Program-made: the position numbers and the translations under genes
In this document: piece by piece, positions 25,939 through 34,030 of the stretch
Position numbering within the stretch: position 1 is the stretch's first letter
Layout: every line of letters begins with the position of its first letter
The notes under the pieces: model-generated
What the model was told of the DNA's origin: nothing
The model's database searches: none
What the model saw: the letters and a program-made list of their open reading frames with translations, nothing else
Assembly: GCA_965116695.1 (NCBI GenBank)
Contig: OZ220706.1
Location: 806,001 to 870,000 of the forward strand
DNA length: 64,000 bases
Direction of reading: 5' to 3'
Source: JAJDTT01 sp965116695
Lineage (GTDB): Bacteria; Acidobacteriota; UBA6911; RPQK01; JAJDTT01

Positions 25939-27696
25939 TCACGGGCCCGTGACGATGTGTGCCGGAGGCTGTCGGGACTCGGCCGGGATCGGGTGAGTGC
26001 GCAGGTCCTGGACCGTCATGAGCAGACTCTCCACGCCCCGGTACTCGTTCCGGTTCAAGGTATACGCCACATCGATCTTCGATCCTCTCGATATGGTATC
26101 AGCGGCATCCCCGTTCTTCCACCAGATGGCGTCGACGCCGGCTCCGTTGGCGCCGAGACGGACCTTCAGGTGCCTGTTCTTCAATACCCAGGGACCGCCG
26201 GTCACATCCAACCCGCGGCTGGCGAAGACGGGAACCGGATTCCCTACTCCGAATGGCGCCAGCCGTTGAATCTCCCGGTACACCGACAACGAAAGGTGGC
26301 CCGGCCTCAAATACGAGTCCAATGGGACCAGGGGTGTCAGGTCCTCTGCGGACAGGACGGACCGGGCGTGGGTATCGAGGCGATCCGATAGGGTCCGGAG
26401 GCGGTCTTCCAGAGAATCGCTTCCCTCCATGGCGCAACCCACCGCCTGAGCATGCCCGCCATATCGATCCAGGAGACCGCCGCACGCCTCCAAAGCTTCC
26501 AGCAGGTGGAAGCCGGGTATGCTCCTCCCCGAACCCTGGCAGTCGGATTCTCCCGTCGAGAACACCAGCGTGGGGCGAAAGAAACGCTTGGCCACCCTCG
26601 AAGCGATGATCCCGATCACCCCCCGGTGCCAGTCTCTTCCGGCCAGGACGATGAAGGTTTTCCGGAACAGTTCCGGCCGGCTCTTTTCCCATTCACGGAT
26701 CTCCGACAGGATGGCCTCTTCCTGCCGCCGGCGCTCCCGGTTCCTCACATTCATGTCCCGGACGATCGCCTGGGCCCGCGACCTGTCGCTGGTATCGAAG
26801 AGGTCCAATACCTCGGGTCCGCCCCCCATTCGGGTCACCGCATTGATGCGTGGAGCGATCCTGAAGGCCACGTCGTCGAGTTCCACCTCTCCGGAGACTC
26901 CGGCGCCGTCGAGCAGGGCCCGCAGGCCCACGTTGTGCGGTTGGGCCAGGCCCTCCAGCCCCAGCTTGACCAGGATCCGGTTCTCTCCGGTCAGGGGAAC
27001 CATGTCGGCCGCGGTTCCCAAGGCCACGACTTTCAGGAAATGGGGAAGCACCCGGGTGCGCCCGGCGGTTTCGAAGAGACCCTGCACCAGCTTGAAGACG
27101 ACGCCTGCCGCCGACAGGTTCCGGTCCGGGTAGTCGCAGTCCGCCCGGTGCGGATTGAGGATGGCGCGCGCCGGCGGAAGTTCCGCGGAGGGCAGGTGAT
27201 GGTCGCAAATCAGAACGTCGAGGCCCAAGTCGCGCGCCCGGCCGCACGCTTCGAATGCCCGAATGCCGCAGTCCGAGGTGACCAGCAGGTCCACCCCGTC
27301 CCGGTGGCACTGTTCCACGAAACCGGTTTGAATTCCGTATCCGTCGGTGAGCCGTCCGGGGATATGGATGCCAACGCGGCCGCCCAGCATTTCAAGCCCC
27401 CGTTTCAGGATCAGGCTCGAGGTGATCCCGTCCACATCGTAGTCGCCGTGGACCACAATGCGTTTCTTCTCCTGCAGAGCCTTCCAGAGGAGCGGAACCG
27501 CCCGGTCCATGTCCTTCATCAGATAGGGGTCGTGGAGATTCTCAAAGCGGGGATGGAGAAAACGGTGGGCCTCATCCGGATCCTGAATGCCGCGGTTGAC
27601 CAGGAGATGAGCCGTCAGCGACGAGATATCCAGCTCGGAGCTCAGCGTCCGAACCGCCTCCGCCTCCGGCTTGCGCAGCGTCCACCTGCGTTGCAT
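25939..27696 (-). CDS. recJ: Single-stranded-DNA-specific exonuclease RecJ
   Basis: 585 residues, normal for RecJ. DHH-family motifs are clear: VVHGDYDVDGITSSLIL, VTSDCGIRA, ICDHHLPSAELPPA and NPHRADCDYPDRNLSAAG, followed by a DHHA1-type GGHAQAVGCAME region and a C-terminal OB-like domain. RecJ degrades single-stranded DNA 5' to 3' in RecF-pathway repair and mismatch repair. It is the first gene of the minus-strand chain and is divergent from the SGNH hydrolase, so a promoter probably lies in the 80-base gap. Confidence 0.95.
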   Translation of the reverse strand: MQRRWTLRKPEAEAVRTLSSELDISSLTAHLLVNRGIQDPDEAHRFLHPRFENLHDPYLMKDMDRAVPLLWKALQEKKRIVVHGDYDVDGITSSLILKRGLEMLGGRVGIHIPGRLTDGYGIQTGFVEQCHRDGVDLLVTSDCGIRAFEACGRARDLGLDVLICDHHLPSAELPPARAILNPHRADCDYPDRNLSAAGVVFKLVQGLFETAGRTRVLPHFLKVVALGTAADMVPLTGENRILVKLGLEGLAQPHNVGLRALLDGAGVSGEVELDDVAFRIAPRINAVTRMGGGPEVLDLFDTSDRSRAQAIVRDMNVRNRERRRQEEAILSEIREWEKSRPELFRKTFIVLAGRDWHRGVIGIIASRVAKRFFRPTLVFSTGESDCQGSGRSIPGFHLLEALEACGGLLDRYGGHAQAVGCAMEGSDSLEDRLRTLSDRLDTHARSVLSAEDLTPLVPLDSYLRPGHLSLSVYREIQRLAPFGVGNPVPVFASRGLDVTGGPWVLKNRHLKVRLGANGAGVDAIWWKNGDAADTISRGSKIDVAYTLNRNEYRGVESLLMTVQDLRTHPIPAESRQPPAHIVTGP

Positions 27697-27776
27697 GGCC
27701 GGATCTTATCAGCGTCTGCTGACGCCCACGGTGCGCCCGGCGGGTCGCCTTGAATCGTCTCCAGGGAAACCCTATC

Positions 27777-28994
27777 GTGACTATCCGTAAACGAAAGCGG
27801 ACTTCCAAGACTGAAATCCCACCGGCGAAGGCGGAAAACGAATTGCGGAGCCGACTTCTACTCCTGGCCTTGATCTTCTTCGGCCTTCTGGCCGCCCTGA
27901 TTCTCTTCGCGGCCGAATTCTGGCTCCGCCACTCCTATCTCGGGGAATCCGCGGAACCCCGGGATCACGCCGAAGAGACCTGGTACCTGCCGGTTCGCAT
28001 GAAGGGAAACTACGAGGGCGTCTTCTGGGACATTCCCTTCGTCACGAACGCCTACGGCTTCCGGGACGAGCCGGCGTTGGACCCCGTTCCCCCGGAGGCT
28101 GAATTCCGAATCCTCTCTCTGGGAGACTCCATCGGATTCGGCCTCGGCGTCCCCTCACGGGACCGCTACGGACAAGTTCTGCAGCGGGAACTCAATCGTT
28201 CGCCGGGGGCCTTCCGTTTCCGGGTCGTCAACGCTTCGGGGCAGGGTTACAGTCCCTCCAGCTACGCGGCCTACATCCACCAGGAGGGTCTGGGGCTGAA
28301 CCCCGACCTGGTGCTGGTCCAGGTCGAACTCTGCAACGACGTCACCGACGAGGCACTGCTCAACTGGCCGCCGGGGGTCCAGGCGAGCCTGCCGGAGCGG
28401 GTCCGCGGCGGCCGGTATGTGGTGGGTTGGGACGGGCAGCTTCTGGGCACTTGGTCCCGAGGACCATATTTCTATGAAAAGACCTATATTTACACTGTTC
28501 TACTTCGTAAATCACTTGAGTCACTGTACCGGATCAGTCCCACCGAGCCGTTCCGCAGTGGCCGGGGGCTGACCTACTACGCCATGGGTTACGAGAAGTT
28601 TCTCCTGGACCGGGATCGGATCGACGCCGGCTGGAGAAGACTGTTCGGAGCCTTGGGAGGCATCCGGGATCTTCTTGAGCGAAAGCGGATTCCGTTTCTG
28701 CTCCTCTTGATTCCCTCCCGTTTCGTGTTCCAGAAAGAGGCTCCGGAGCATGCCCGCTTTGCCCGAAACCTGATGGATCGAGCCATCGCACAATGCCGAT
28801 CCCGGCAGATTCCCTATCTGGACCCGTCTCACGACCTGCGGCAGGCCGGCGGACCGGATCTCTATTTCGATTTTGCTCATCTCACCGGCGAGGGAAACCG
28901 GGTCACGGGGCGGGTTCTGGCCCGGGAACTCCGGCGGCGTTTTCTCGGCGCCGGGGGAACGAGCCCCGCCGGCGGTCCGCAATCCGTCGACTGA
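27777..28994 (+). CDS. SGNH/GDSL-hydrolase-like membrane-anchored protein
   Basis: About 405 residues from the GTG at 27777, which has AGGGA upstream; a TTG at 27750 would add nine residues. One N-terminal helix (LLLLALIFFGLLAALILFAA) anchors it. ILSLGDSIGFGLGV is SGNH block I with the nucleophile serine, VVNASGQGYS gives the block II/III Asn-Gly, and FDFAHLTGEGNRV supplies the Asp-x-x-His of block V. Such proteins act as esterases or O-acetyl hydrolases on envelope sugars; the substrate is unknown. Its stop codon abuts the left end of palindrome copy 3. Confidence 0.75.
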   Translation: MTIRKRKRTSKTEIPPAKAENELRSRLLLLALIFFGLLAALILFAAEFWLRHSYLGESAEPRDHAEETWYLPVRMKGNYEGVFWDIPFVTNAYGFRDEPALDPVPPEAEFRILSLGDSIGFGLGVPSRDRYGQVLQRELNRSPGAFRFRVVNASGQGYSPSSYAAYIHQEGLGLNPDLVLVQVELCNDVTDEALLNWPPGVQASLPERVRGGRYVVGWDGQLLGTWSRGPYFYEKTYIYTVLLRKSLESLYRISPTEPFRSGRGLTYYAMGYEKFLLDRDRIDAGWRRLFGALGGIRDLLERKRIPFLLLLIPSRFVFQKEAPEHARFARNLMDRAIAQCRSRQIPYLDPSHDLRQAGGPDLYFDFAHLTGEGNRVTGRVLARELRRRFLGAGGTSPAGGPQSVD

Positions 28995-29155
28995 ACAGCC
29001 CGTGGCAAAAGTCATCACGGCATTCGACCGTCCCTGCATCCCGGCGGACGGCGTTGCGATTCGGGCACATACTCCCGGTATGCACCCGAATCGCGCCTTG
29101 TCCGGCGGGCGCAGGAACGGTCTCGGTGCTCGCGGGACTTTCACCACGGACTGTT
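28994..29155. repeat. Long imperfect palindrome, copy 3 (best preserved; between convergent genes)
   Basis: AACAGCCCGTGGCAAAAGTC at the left pairs with GACTTTCACCACGGACTGTT at the right. GACCGTCCCTGC pairs with GCAGGAACGGTC, and the apical stem GCGATTCGGGCACATAC pairs with GTATGCACCCGAATCGC. The whole 162 bases can fold as one hairpin. The first base is the last base of the SGNH-hydrolase TGA stop. The hypothetical gene on the other strand ends nine bases beyond the right end, so it may serve as a shared terminator. Confidence 0.85.
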
Positions 29156-29163
29156 AACGCAGC

Positions 29164-29898
29164 TCAATCGGACCGGGGCTGGTCCAGGTCCCGCGCCGCC
29201 TGGCTCAATGCGGTCACGGTTCGAGTCTCCAGGTCCACCGACCAGATGAAGTGGACTTCCGGATCGGGGTCCCCGGCCACCACGAGATCGATCCACAAGA
29301 CAGGGACATCGTCCTTCACCAACCTCCACTCCTTGAACGCCTGGCCGGGGATCTTTCCCTCCGTGAGATCCTTGGCGGCAGCCGACTTGTCCAGAAGCAG
29401 CCGGTAGGCGGTCTCGGAGTCTCGAGTCTTCTTCAGAGACTCGACTTGGCGGGGACCTCCGCTCTCGGACTCTTCGGAGGGCGCCGTTCCCATCTCCCGA
29501 ACATTCGAACCCGTCACGATGGGGACCGGCGCCCGGAAGACCACCTTCTGCTCGGCGGGTTTGGGAGGCGGGGGAGGCAGGCGATAGATGTGGGACCGGG
29601 TGATGTCGCGGGAAGCGGCCATCCACATCTCCGAGCCCTGACGGACCAGTTCGTAACGAGCCGCGGGAAACATGAGGAGATAGATGGTGCTTCCCATCAC
29701 CGCCGTGAAGAACGCCAGGTAGAGGACCTTGCCGGGGAAGGACGGACCCGGCGGACCGGAAGTATCGGTCCGGTTCCGTCGAACCGCCACCCGGAGTCTC
29801 CGGGCCTGTTCCTGCAACTCTTCGACCGGGACCTGACTTTCGGATGCCGGATCTTCCTGCGAAGAATTGCTCTCGACGGATTCAGAATCTTCTTTCAC
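29164..29898 (-). CDS. Hypothetical one-helix membrane protein with proline-rich linker
   Basis: 244 residues from a GTG at 29898. I do not recognise the family. A charged, Ser/Glu-rich cytoplasmic segment (1-55) precedes a transmembrane helix (about 57-78, KVLYLAFFTAVMGSTIYLLMF). A proline-rich stretch (RLPPPPPKPAEQ) and a soluble C-terminal domain ending in WIDLVVAGDPDPEVHFIWSVDLETRTVTALSQ follow. The C-terminal domain could be periplasmic. It follows prfB by 36 bases, and this gap is strikingly AT-rich against the GC-rich background, suggesting a promoter of its own there. Confidence 0.7.
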   Translation of the reverse strand: MKEDSESVESNSSQEDPASESQVPVEELQEQARRLRVAVRRNRTDTSGPPGPSFPGKVLYLAFFTAVMGSTIYLLMFPAARYELVRQGSEMWMAASRDITRSHIYRLPPPPPKPAEQKVVFRAPVPIVTGSNVREMGTAPSEESESGGPRQVESLKKTRDSETAYRLLLDKSAAAKDLTEGKIPGQAFKEWRLVKDDVPVLWIDLVVAGDPDPEVHFIWSVDLETRTVTALSQAARDLDQPRSD

Positions 29899-29934
29899 CT
29901 ATTATCCCTAATTACCTTTAAACTCGTTACTATA

Positions 29935-31060
29935 TTATTCTGTTCCCGAGATTTTCCCGCGCCGGCTCTTCTCCCGGCTTCGCCGTTTCAAGTAGGCTTC
30001 GATGAAGAGGTCGATTCCCCCGTCCAGCACCGAATCCACGTTCCCGATCTCGATCCGGGTCCGGTGGTCCTTGACCAGGCGATAGGGGTGCAGCACGTAC
30101 GAACGAATCTGGCTGCCCCATGCGATATCGGCCTTGGAATCCTCCACCTCATCCAGTTCCTTCCGCCGCTTCTCCATTTCGTAGTCGTAGATCTTGGCCC
30201 GGAGGACCTTCATTGCCGTGTCCTTGTTCCGGTGTTGCGACCGTTCGTTCTGGCATTGCACGACGATTCCCGTCGGCAAATGGGTGATGCGGACGGCCGA
30301 ATCGGTGACATTGACGTGCTGCCCGCCGCTGCCGGAGGACCGGTAAGTGTCGATCTTGAGATCCTTGTCGTCGATGACGATCTGGACGCTGTCGTCGATC
30401 TCGGGTGAGACGAAGACCGAGGCGAACGAGGTGTGGCGCCTGGCGGCGGCATCGTAAGGTGAGATGCGGACCAGGCGATGGACGCCGATCTCGCTCAACA
30501 GGTACCCGTACCCGTAGTCTCCTTGGGCCAGGAAGGTCGCCGACTTGATCCCGGCTTCCTCACCCTCCTGAAAGTCCACGATCTCCGCCTTGTAGCCCTG
30601 CTTTTCGGTCCATCTCAGGTACATGCGCAGGAGCATCTGGGCCCAGTCCTGGCTCTCGGTGCCGCCGGCGCCGGGATGGATGGTGACGATGGCGTTGCAG
30701 GAGTCGTGCCGGCCCGAGAGAAGCGTGTTCATCTCGGCCTTGGAGAGCCGGTCCTCCAGGTCTCGCACCTGTTGCCCGATGTCTTCGAGGACGTCCTCCC
30801 CTTCCCGCTCCAGCTCGATCAACACCTCCAGGTCCTCCAGCCCGTTCCCGCACTCCCGGGACAGCTCCAGGCTCCGGTGCAGGTAACGGCGGCGGCGGAG
30901 AACGTGTTGGGACTCCCGGGCACGGGTCCAGAAGGAGGGGTCCGAGATCACCTTCTCGATCTGTTCGAGTTCCTTTTCCTTGGCCTCGACGTCAAAGATA
31001 CTCCCACAGGTTGCCGATTCTGGTCTTCAGATCACGATAGCGCTCCTGGATATCCTCCAT
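29935..31060 (-). CDS. prfB: Peptide chain release factor 2, expressed by programmed +1 frameshift
   Basis: The main frame contains the class I release factor core: GGQ in SSGSGGQHVNVTDSAVRI and the RF2 region around TYRSSG. It has no normal N-terminus. Upstream, an ATG at 31060 with GGGAGG as ribosome site opens 22 codons ending in the UGA at 30994-30992, and +1 slippage there joins the two frames. The resulting protein starts MEDIQERYRDLKTR and continues past the shift as DVEAKEKELEQIEK, as in other RF2 proteins. RF2 ends translation at UGA and UAA. The self-reading UGA gives autoregulation. It lies downstream of lnt by 87 bases. Confidence 0.95.
30991..31005 (-). promoter_or_regulatory. 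RF2 programmed frameshift site
   Basis: The minus strand reads GGGAGTATCTTTGAC. It combines an internal Shine-Dalgarno-like GGGAG, three bases of spacer, and the slippery CUU UGA C. This matches the E. coli prfB element (GGGGGTATCTTTGAC) in all but one base. Low RF2 slows termination at UGA and raises the shift, giving feedback control. Confidence 0.95.
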
Positions 31061-31147
31061 AACGACGGCCTCCCAATAATCAGCGTCCGGATTCCGGTGC
31101 CGGGGCTCTTCGGACGGTGCGGTTCGGCCGGAATTCACGGCGATGCC

Positions 31148-32638
31148 TTATCGCCGTCTCCGCGGAACAATCAGACCGAGAAGCGCCAAACCGGCCAGAA
31201 ACATATTAATCCATTCACCCACCCGGGAGTAAACGGACCGGTAGGTACTCGACTGGACCGTGTCGATCAGCATTCCCTCCTCGAAGAGGCCGGTCCGGCT
31301 GCGAACGGCGCCTGTGGCGTCGATGTGGGCCGAGTAGCCGCTGTTGGCGCAACGCAGCAGGGGACGGCGCTGCTCGATGGCCCGAAAAGCGCCGAACTGG
31401 AAGTGTTGCATGGGAGCCGCCGACGTGCCGTACCAGGTGTCGTTGGTGATGTTGACCAGGATCTCGGCCCCGTTCCGGACGAAGTCCCGGGCCAACTCGG
31501 GGAAAATGCCCTCGAAGCAGATCAGCGTCGCGAAGCGGACCCCGGAGACCCGGCCCAGGACATGTTCCTGCCCCGGTTGGAACCCGCCCACCTCCTGAAC
31601 CAGAGGCGAGGCGAACGCCAGCCACTCCGCCATCGGGACGTACTCCCCAAATGGAACCAGGTGGATCTTGTCGTAGCGGTAGGACACCGCTTCCCCGCCC
31701 TCCAGGAGGTAGGCACTGTTGAAATAGCGGGTCGAAGGGGGGCGTTCGATGGAGGTGACGTTCATCACCAGGGGAACCCCCGCCGCCCGGACCTGACGCT
31801 GCCAGAACGCCCGGAATTCGGAATCCGGCGTAAACAGGTAGGGGTTCTGAGCCTCCGGGAAGATCACCCAGTCGACCCCTGCTTCGACCGCCTCCGCGTA
31901 GTGCCGGGGAAGGTCGTCGAAGTACTTTTTCGCGTAGTGCCGGCCGTCGGCGAAGAGCCCCACGTCGGGCTGCACCAGGGCGACGCGCAGTTGCACACCC
32001 GGCGGCGGGGTCCAGACGTGGCAGCGGTACAACCCGTAGAGATTGGCTCCGGCGAAGCAAAGTGCAAACAGGGCCGGGATTCTCCAACTCCGGTTTCGAA
32101 GGACCGCGACCAGAGCGGCGTTCCCCAGGAGCACCAGAAAGGAGATCAGGTAGACGCCGCCGAGGTCCGCCGCCTGCGCGATCCAGCGGTACGGGAACTG
32201 TGAGTGGCCCGCCAACGCCCAGGGAAATCCGTTGACCGTGTAGTAGTTGCGCAGCAGCTCGGTCAGGATCCACAGGCCCGGTGCCGACCAGAGGGCGGCG
32301 GTGGCGGACCTCCGGGCCGCGGCGTGCGTCAGGAGGGAGAAAGGAAGCAGAAACAGATCCAGCAACAGGATCATGAGTCCGAAGATGAGAGCGGAGGTGA
32401 ACCAGTCCAGATTGCCGTACTCGACCAGGACACGCGGAATCCAGTAGAGGACTCCGCCGAAGTAGAGGGACGAGAAGATCAGATGCCCCGCCAGAATCCG
32501 GCGGCGGGAACCGGTCTCCAGGAGGAATTGCAGGTAGGGGGCCAGTGAAACCCAGGCCAGGGGAAAGAGGGAAAATCCGGGGAATGCCAGGCAGATGCCG
32601 ATCCCGGAGACCAGAGGACGCAGCGCCCAGCCCGTCAT
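31148..32638 (-). CDS. lnt: Apolipoprotein N-acyltransferase Lnt
   Basis: 496 residues. Six or so N-terminal transmembrane helices (about 10-205) precede a nitrilase-fold domain. WVIFPEAQNPY, YDKIHLVPFGEYVP and ATLICFEGIFPE hold the catalytic Glu, Lys and Cys. A last helix closes the protein. Lnt adds the third acyl chain to lipoproteins before Lol-dependent sorting, linking it to lolC/E and lolD elsewhere in the window. Its start overlaps the SPOR gene stop by four bases. Confidence 0.95.
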   Translation of the reverse strand: MTGWALRPLVSGIGICLAFPGFSLFPLAWVSLAPYLQFLLETGSRRRILAGHLIFSSLYFGGVLYWIPRVLVEYGNLDWFTSALIFGLMILLLDLFLLPFSLLTHAAARRSATAALWSAPGLWILTELLRNYYTVNGFPWALAGHSQFPYRWIAQAADLGGVYLISFLVLLGNAALVAVLRNRSWRIPALFALCFAGANLYGLYRCHVWTPPPGVQLRVALVQPDVGLFADGRHYAKKYFDDLPRHYAEAVEAGVDWVIFPEAQNPYLFTPDSEFRAFWQRQVRAAGVPLVMNVTSIERPPSTRYFNSAYLLEGGEAVSYRYDKIHLVPFGEYVPMAEWLAFASPLVQEVGGFQPGQEHVLGRVSGVRFATLICFEGIFPELARDFVRNGAEILVNITNDTWYGTSAAPMQHFQFGAFRAIEQRRPLLRCANSGYSAHIDATGAVRSRTGLFEEGMLIDTVQSSTYRSVYSRVGEWINMFLAGLALLGLIVPRRRR

Positions 32639-33195
32639 GGGGAATCGGAAATGCTCCGGACGAACGTCGGGAATCCGTCTTCGTACAACCGATTGGCCAC
32701 GTGATCCGCTTGCTGCTTGGTCGGGAAGTCTCCAACCCAGACCCGAAAGAATCGGTCGTTTGGCCCCAGGCGGCGGATCTCGGCCAGGTATCCCCGGGAC
32801 CGAACCTTCAGCAGCTCTTTTCGCGCCTCCGCTTCCCGCTCCATGGCGGCTATCTGAACGGTAAAACGGTGAGCGCCGGAGGGTGTGCCATGAGCGTTGC
32901 CTTGCGTGCCGGGAACCGCTGTTCCCTGTACCGGTAGAGAAGAAGATTCGGCGCCGGATGCGTCCGCACCCCGGGTCGCCGGCTCATTCAGACGCCCGTA
33001 GAATTCCAACTGTGTCGTTGAATCGGACCTGGAGGATCCGATGTCCGCCGGAGTTGCAAGACGCGCCGGCTCCGCCTCCACCGGGAAACTGCGCCCCACG
33101 TAGAGGCCGAGGACGAAGAACCCGGTGACCGTCAGGAGAGTGAGCCCATAAAGGGGTACGATCCGTCTCAAATCAATCTTCGGAATCACCGCCAC
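32635..33195 (-). CDS. SPOR-domain membrane protein
   Basis: 186 residues from a GTG at 33195. A short cytoplasmic tail and one transmembrane helix (about 13-34, IVPLYGLTLLTVTGFFVLGL) are followed by a Ser/Ala/Thr-rich linker. The C-terminal SPOR domain (about 108-182) has the two-copy betaalphabetabeta pattern FTVQIAAMEREAEARKELL and FRVWVGDFPTKQQADHVANRL. SPOR domains bind denuded peptidoglycan glycan strands at septa. Its start overlaps the SPFH gene end by 23 bases, so the two are coupled. Exact partner is unknown. Confidence 0.85.
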   Translation of the reverse strand: MAVIPKIDLRRIVPLYGLTLLTVTGFFVLGLYVGRSFPVEAEPARLATPADIGSSRSDSTTQLEFYGRLNEPATRGADASGAESSSLPVQGTAVPGTQGNAHGTPSGAHRFTVQIAAMEREAEARKELLKVRSRGYLAEIRRLGPNDRFFRVWVGDFPTKQQADHVANRLYEDGFPTFVRSISDSP

Positions 33196-33970
33196 TTTGA
33201 GCCCCGACCCTCTTGAACATCTGAATCAGGGGAGACAGAACGTCCATGGGGAGGGGAAAAACGATGGTGGAATTCTGCTCGGTAGCGATCTCCGACAGTG
33301 TCGACAGATACCGCAACTGCACCGACACCGGCTCCGAGGAAAGCATGCCGCCCGCTTCCCGCAGCCTAGACGCCGCCTGGAACTCGCCTTCGGCATGGAT
33401 CACCTTGGCTCTCCGTTCCCGCTCGGCTTCTGCCTGCCGCGCCATGGCCCGCTGCATCTCCCCCGGAAGATCCACGGTCTTGATCTCCACCAGGGAAACC
33501 TTGATGCCCCAGGGGTCCGTGTGTTGATCCAGAATCGACTGCAGCCGGTCGTTGAGCTCTTCCCGTTTGCTCAACAGGTCATCCAACTCCACTTGTCCCA
33601 GGACCGAGCGCAGGGTCGTCTGGGAGAGCTGGGACGTGGCGTACAAGTAGTTCTCCACCGACACGACGGCGCTGTTCGGCTCGATGACCCGAAAATAGAC
33701 GATGGCGTTGACTTTGACCGAGACGTTGTCCTTGGTGATGATGTCCTGGGACGGGACGTCCATGGCCACCATCCTCAAACTGATCCGTTCCATGCGGTCG
33801 ATGGGCCAGAAGACCAGGATCAAGCCGGGACCCTTGGAATCGGGCAGGAGTCTTCCGAGACGGAAAATGACTCCTCGCTCATACTCCCTCAGCACATTGA
33901 CGACCGAGAGCACGTAGAGAAGGACGATGCCCACCAGTACGATGGTTGAAAACGGAATACCTTCAAACAT
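33173..33970 (-). CDS. SPFH/stomatin-like protein (slipin)
   Basis: About 265 residues from the ATG at 33970. One N-terminal membrane helix (IVLVGIVLLYVLSVVNVL) precedes the SPFH domain: REYERGVIFRLGRLL, GPGLILVFWPIDRMERISLR, and later RAMARQAEAERERRAKVIHAEGE, the stomatin coiled-coil. Such proteins oligomerise in the inner membrane and form microdomains. It lies just downstream of an NfeD gene; the NfeD-slipin pair is a widespread operon in which NfeD clips the stomatin C-terminus. The C-terminus IVFPLPMDVLSPLIQMF is typical of the NfeD cleavage target. Confidence 0.93.
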   Translation of the reverse strand: MFEGIPFSTIVLVGIVLLYVLSVVNVLREYERGVIFRLGRLLPDSKGPGLILVFWPIDRMERISLRMVAMDVPSQDIITKDNVSVKVNAIVYFRVIEPNSAVVSVENYLYATSQLSQTTLRSVLGQVELDDLLSKREELNDRLQSILDQHTDPWGIKVSLVEIKTVDLPGEMQRAMARQAEAERERRAKVIHAEGEFQAASRLREAGGMLSSEPVSVQLRYLSTLSEIATEQNSTIVFPLPMDVLSPLIQMFKRVGAQSGGDSED

Positions 33971-34030
33971 GGAAACCTCCACTCCTGCAGGAAGACCCGA
34001 ACTGTTTTCGGCCGAACCGACGCGGGCCGC

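Noticed and set aside
29935..30951. prfB starting at the first in-frame start of the long frame (30951)
   Set aside because: The missing N-terminus is found upstream in another frame, joined by the conserved CUU-UGA-C shift site, so the longer recoded product is better supported.
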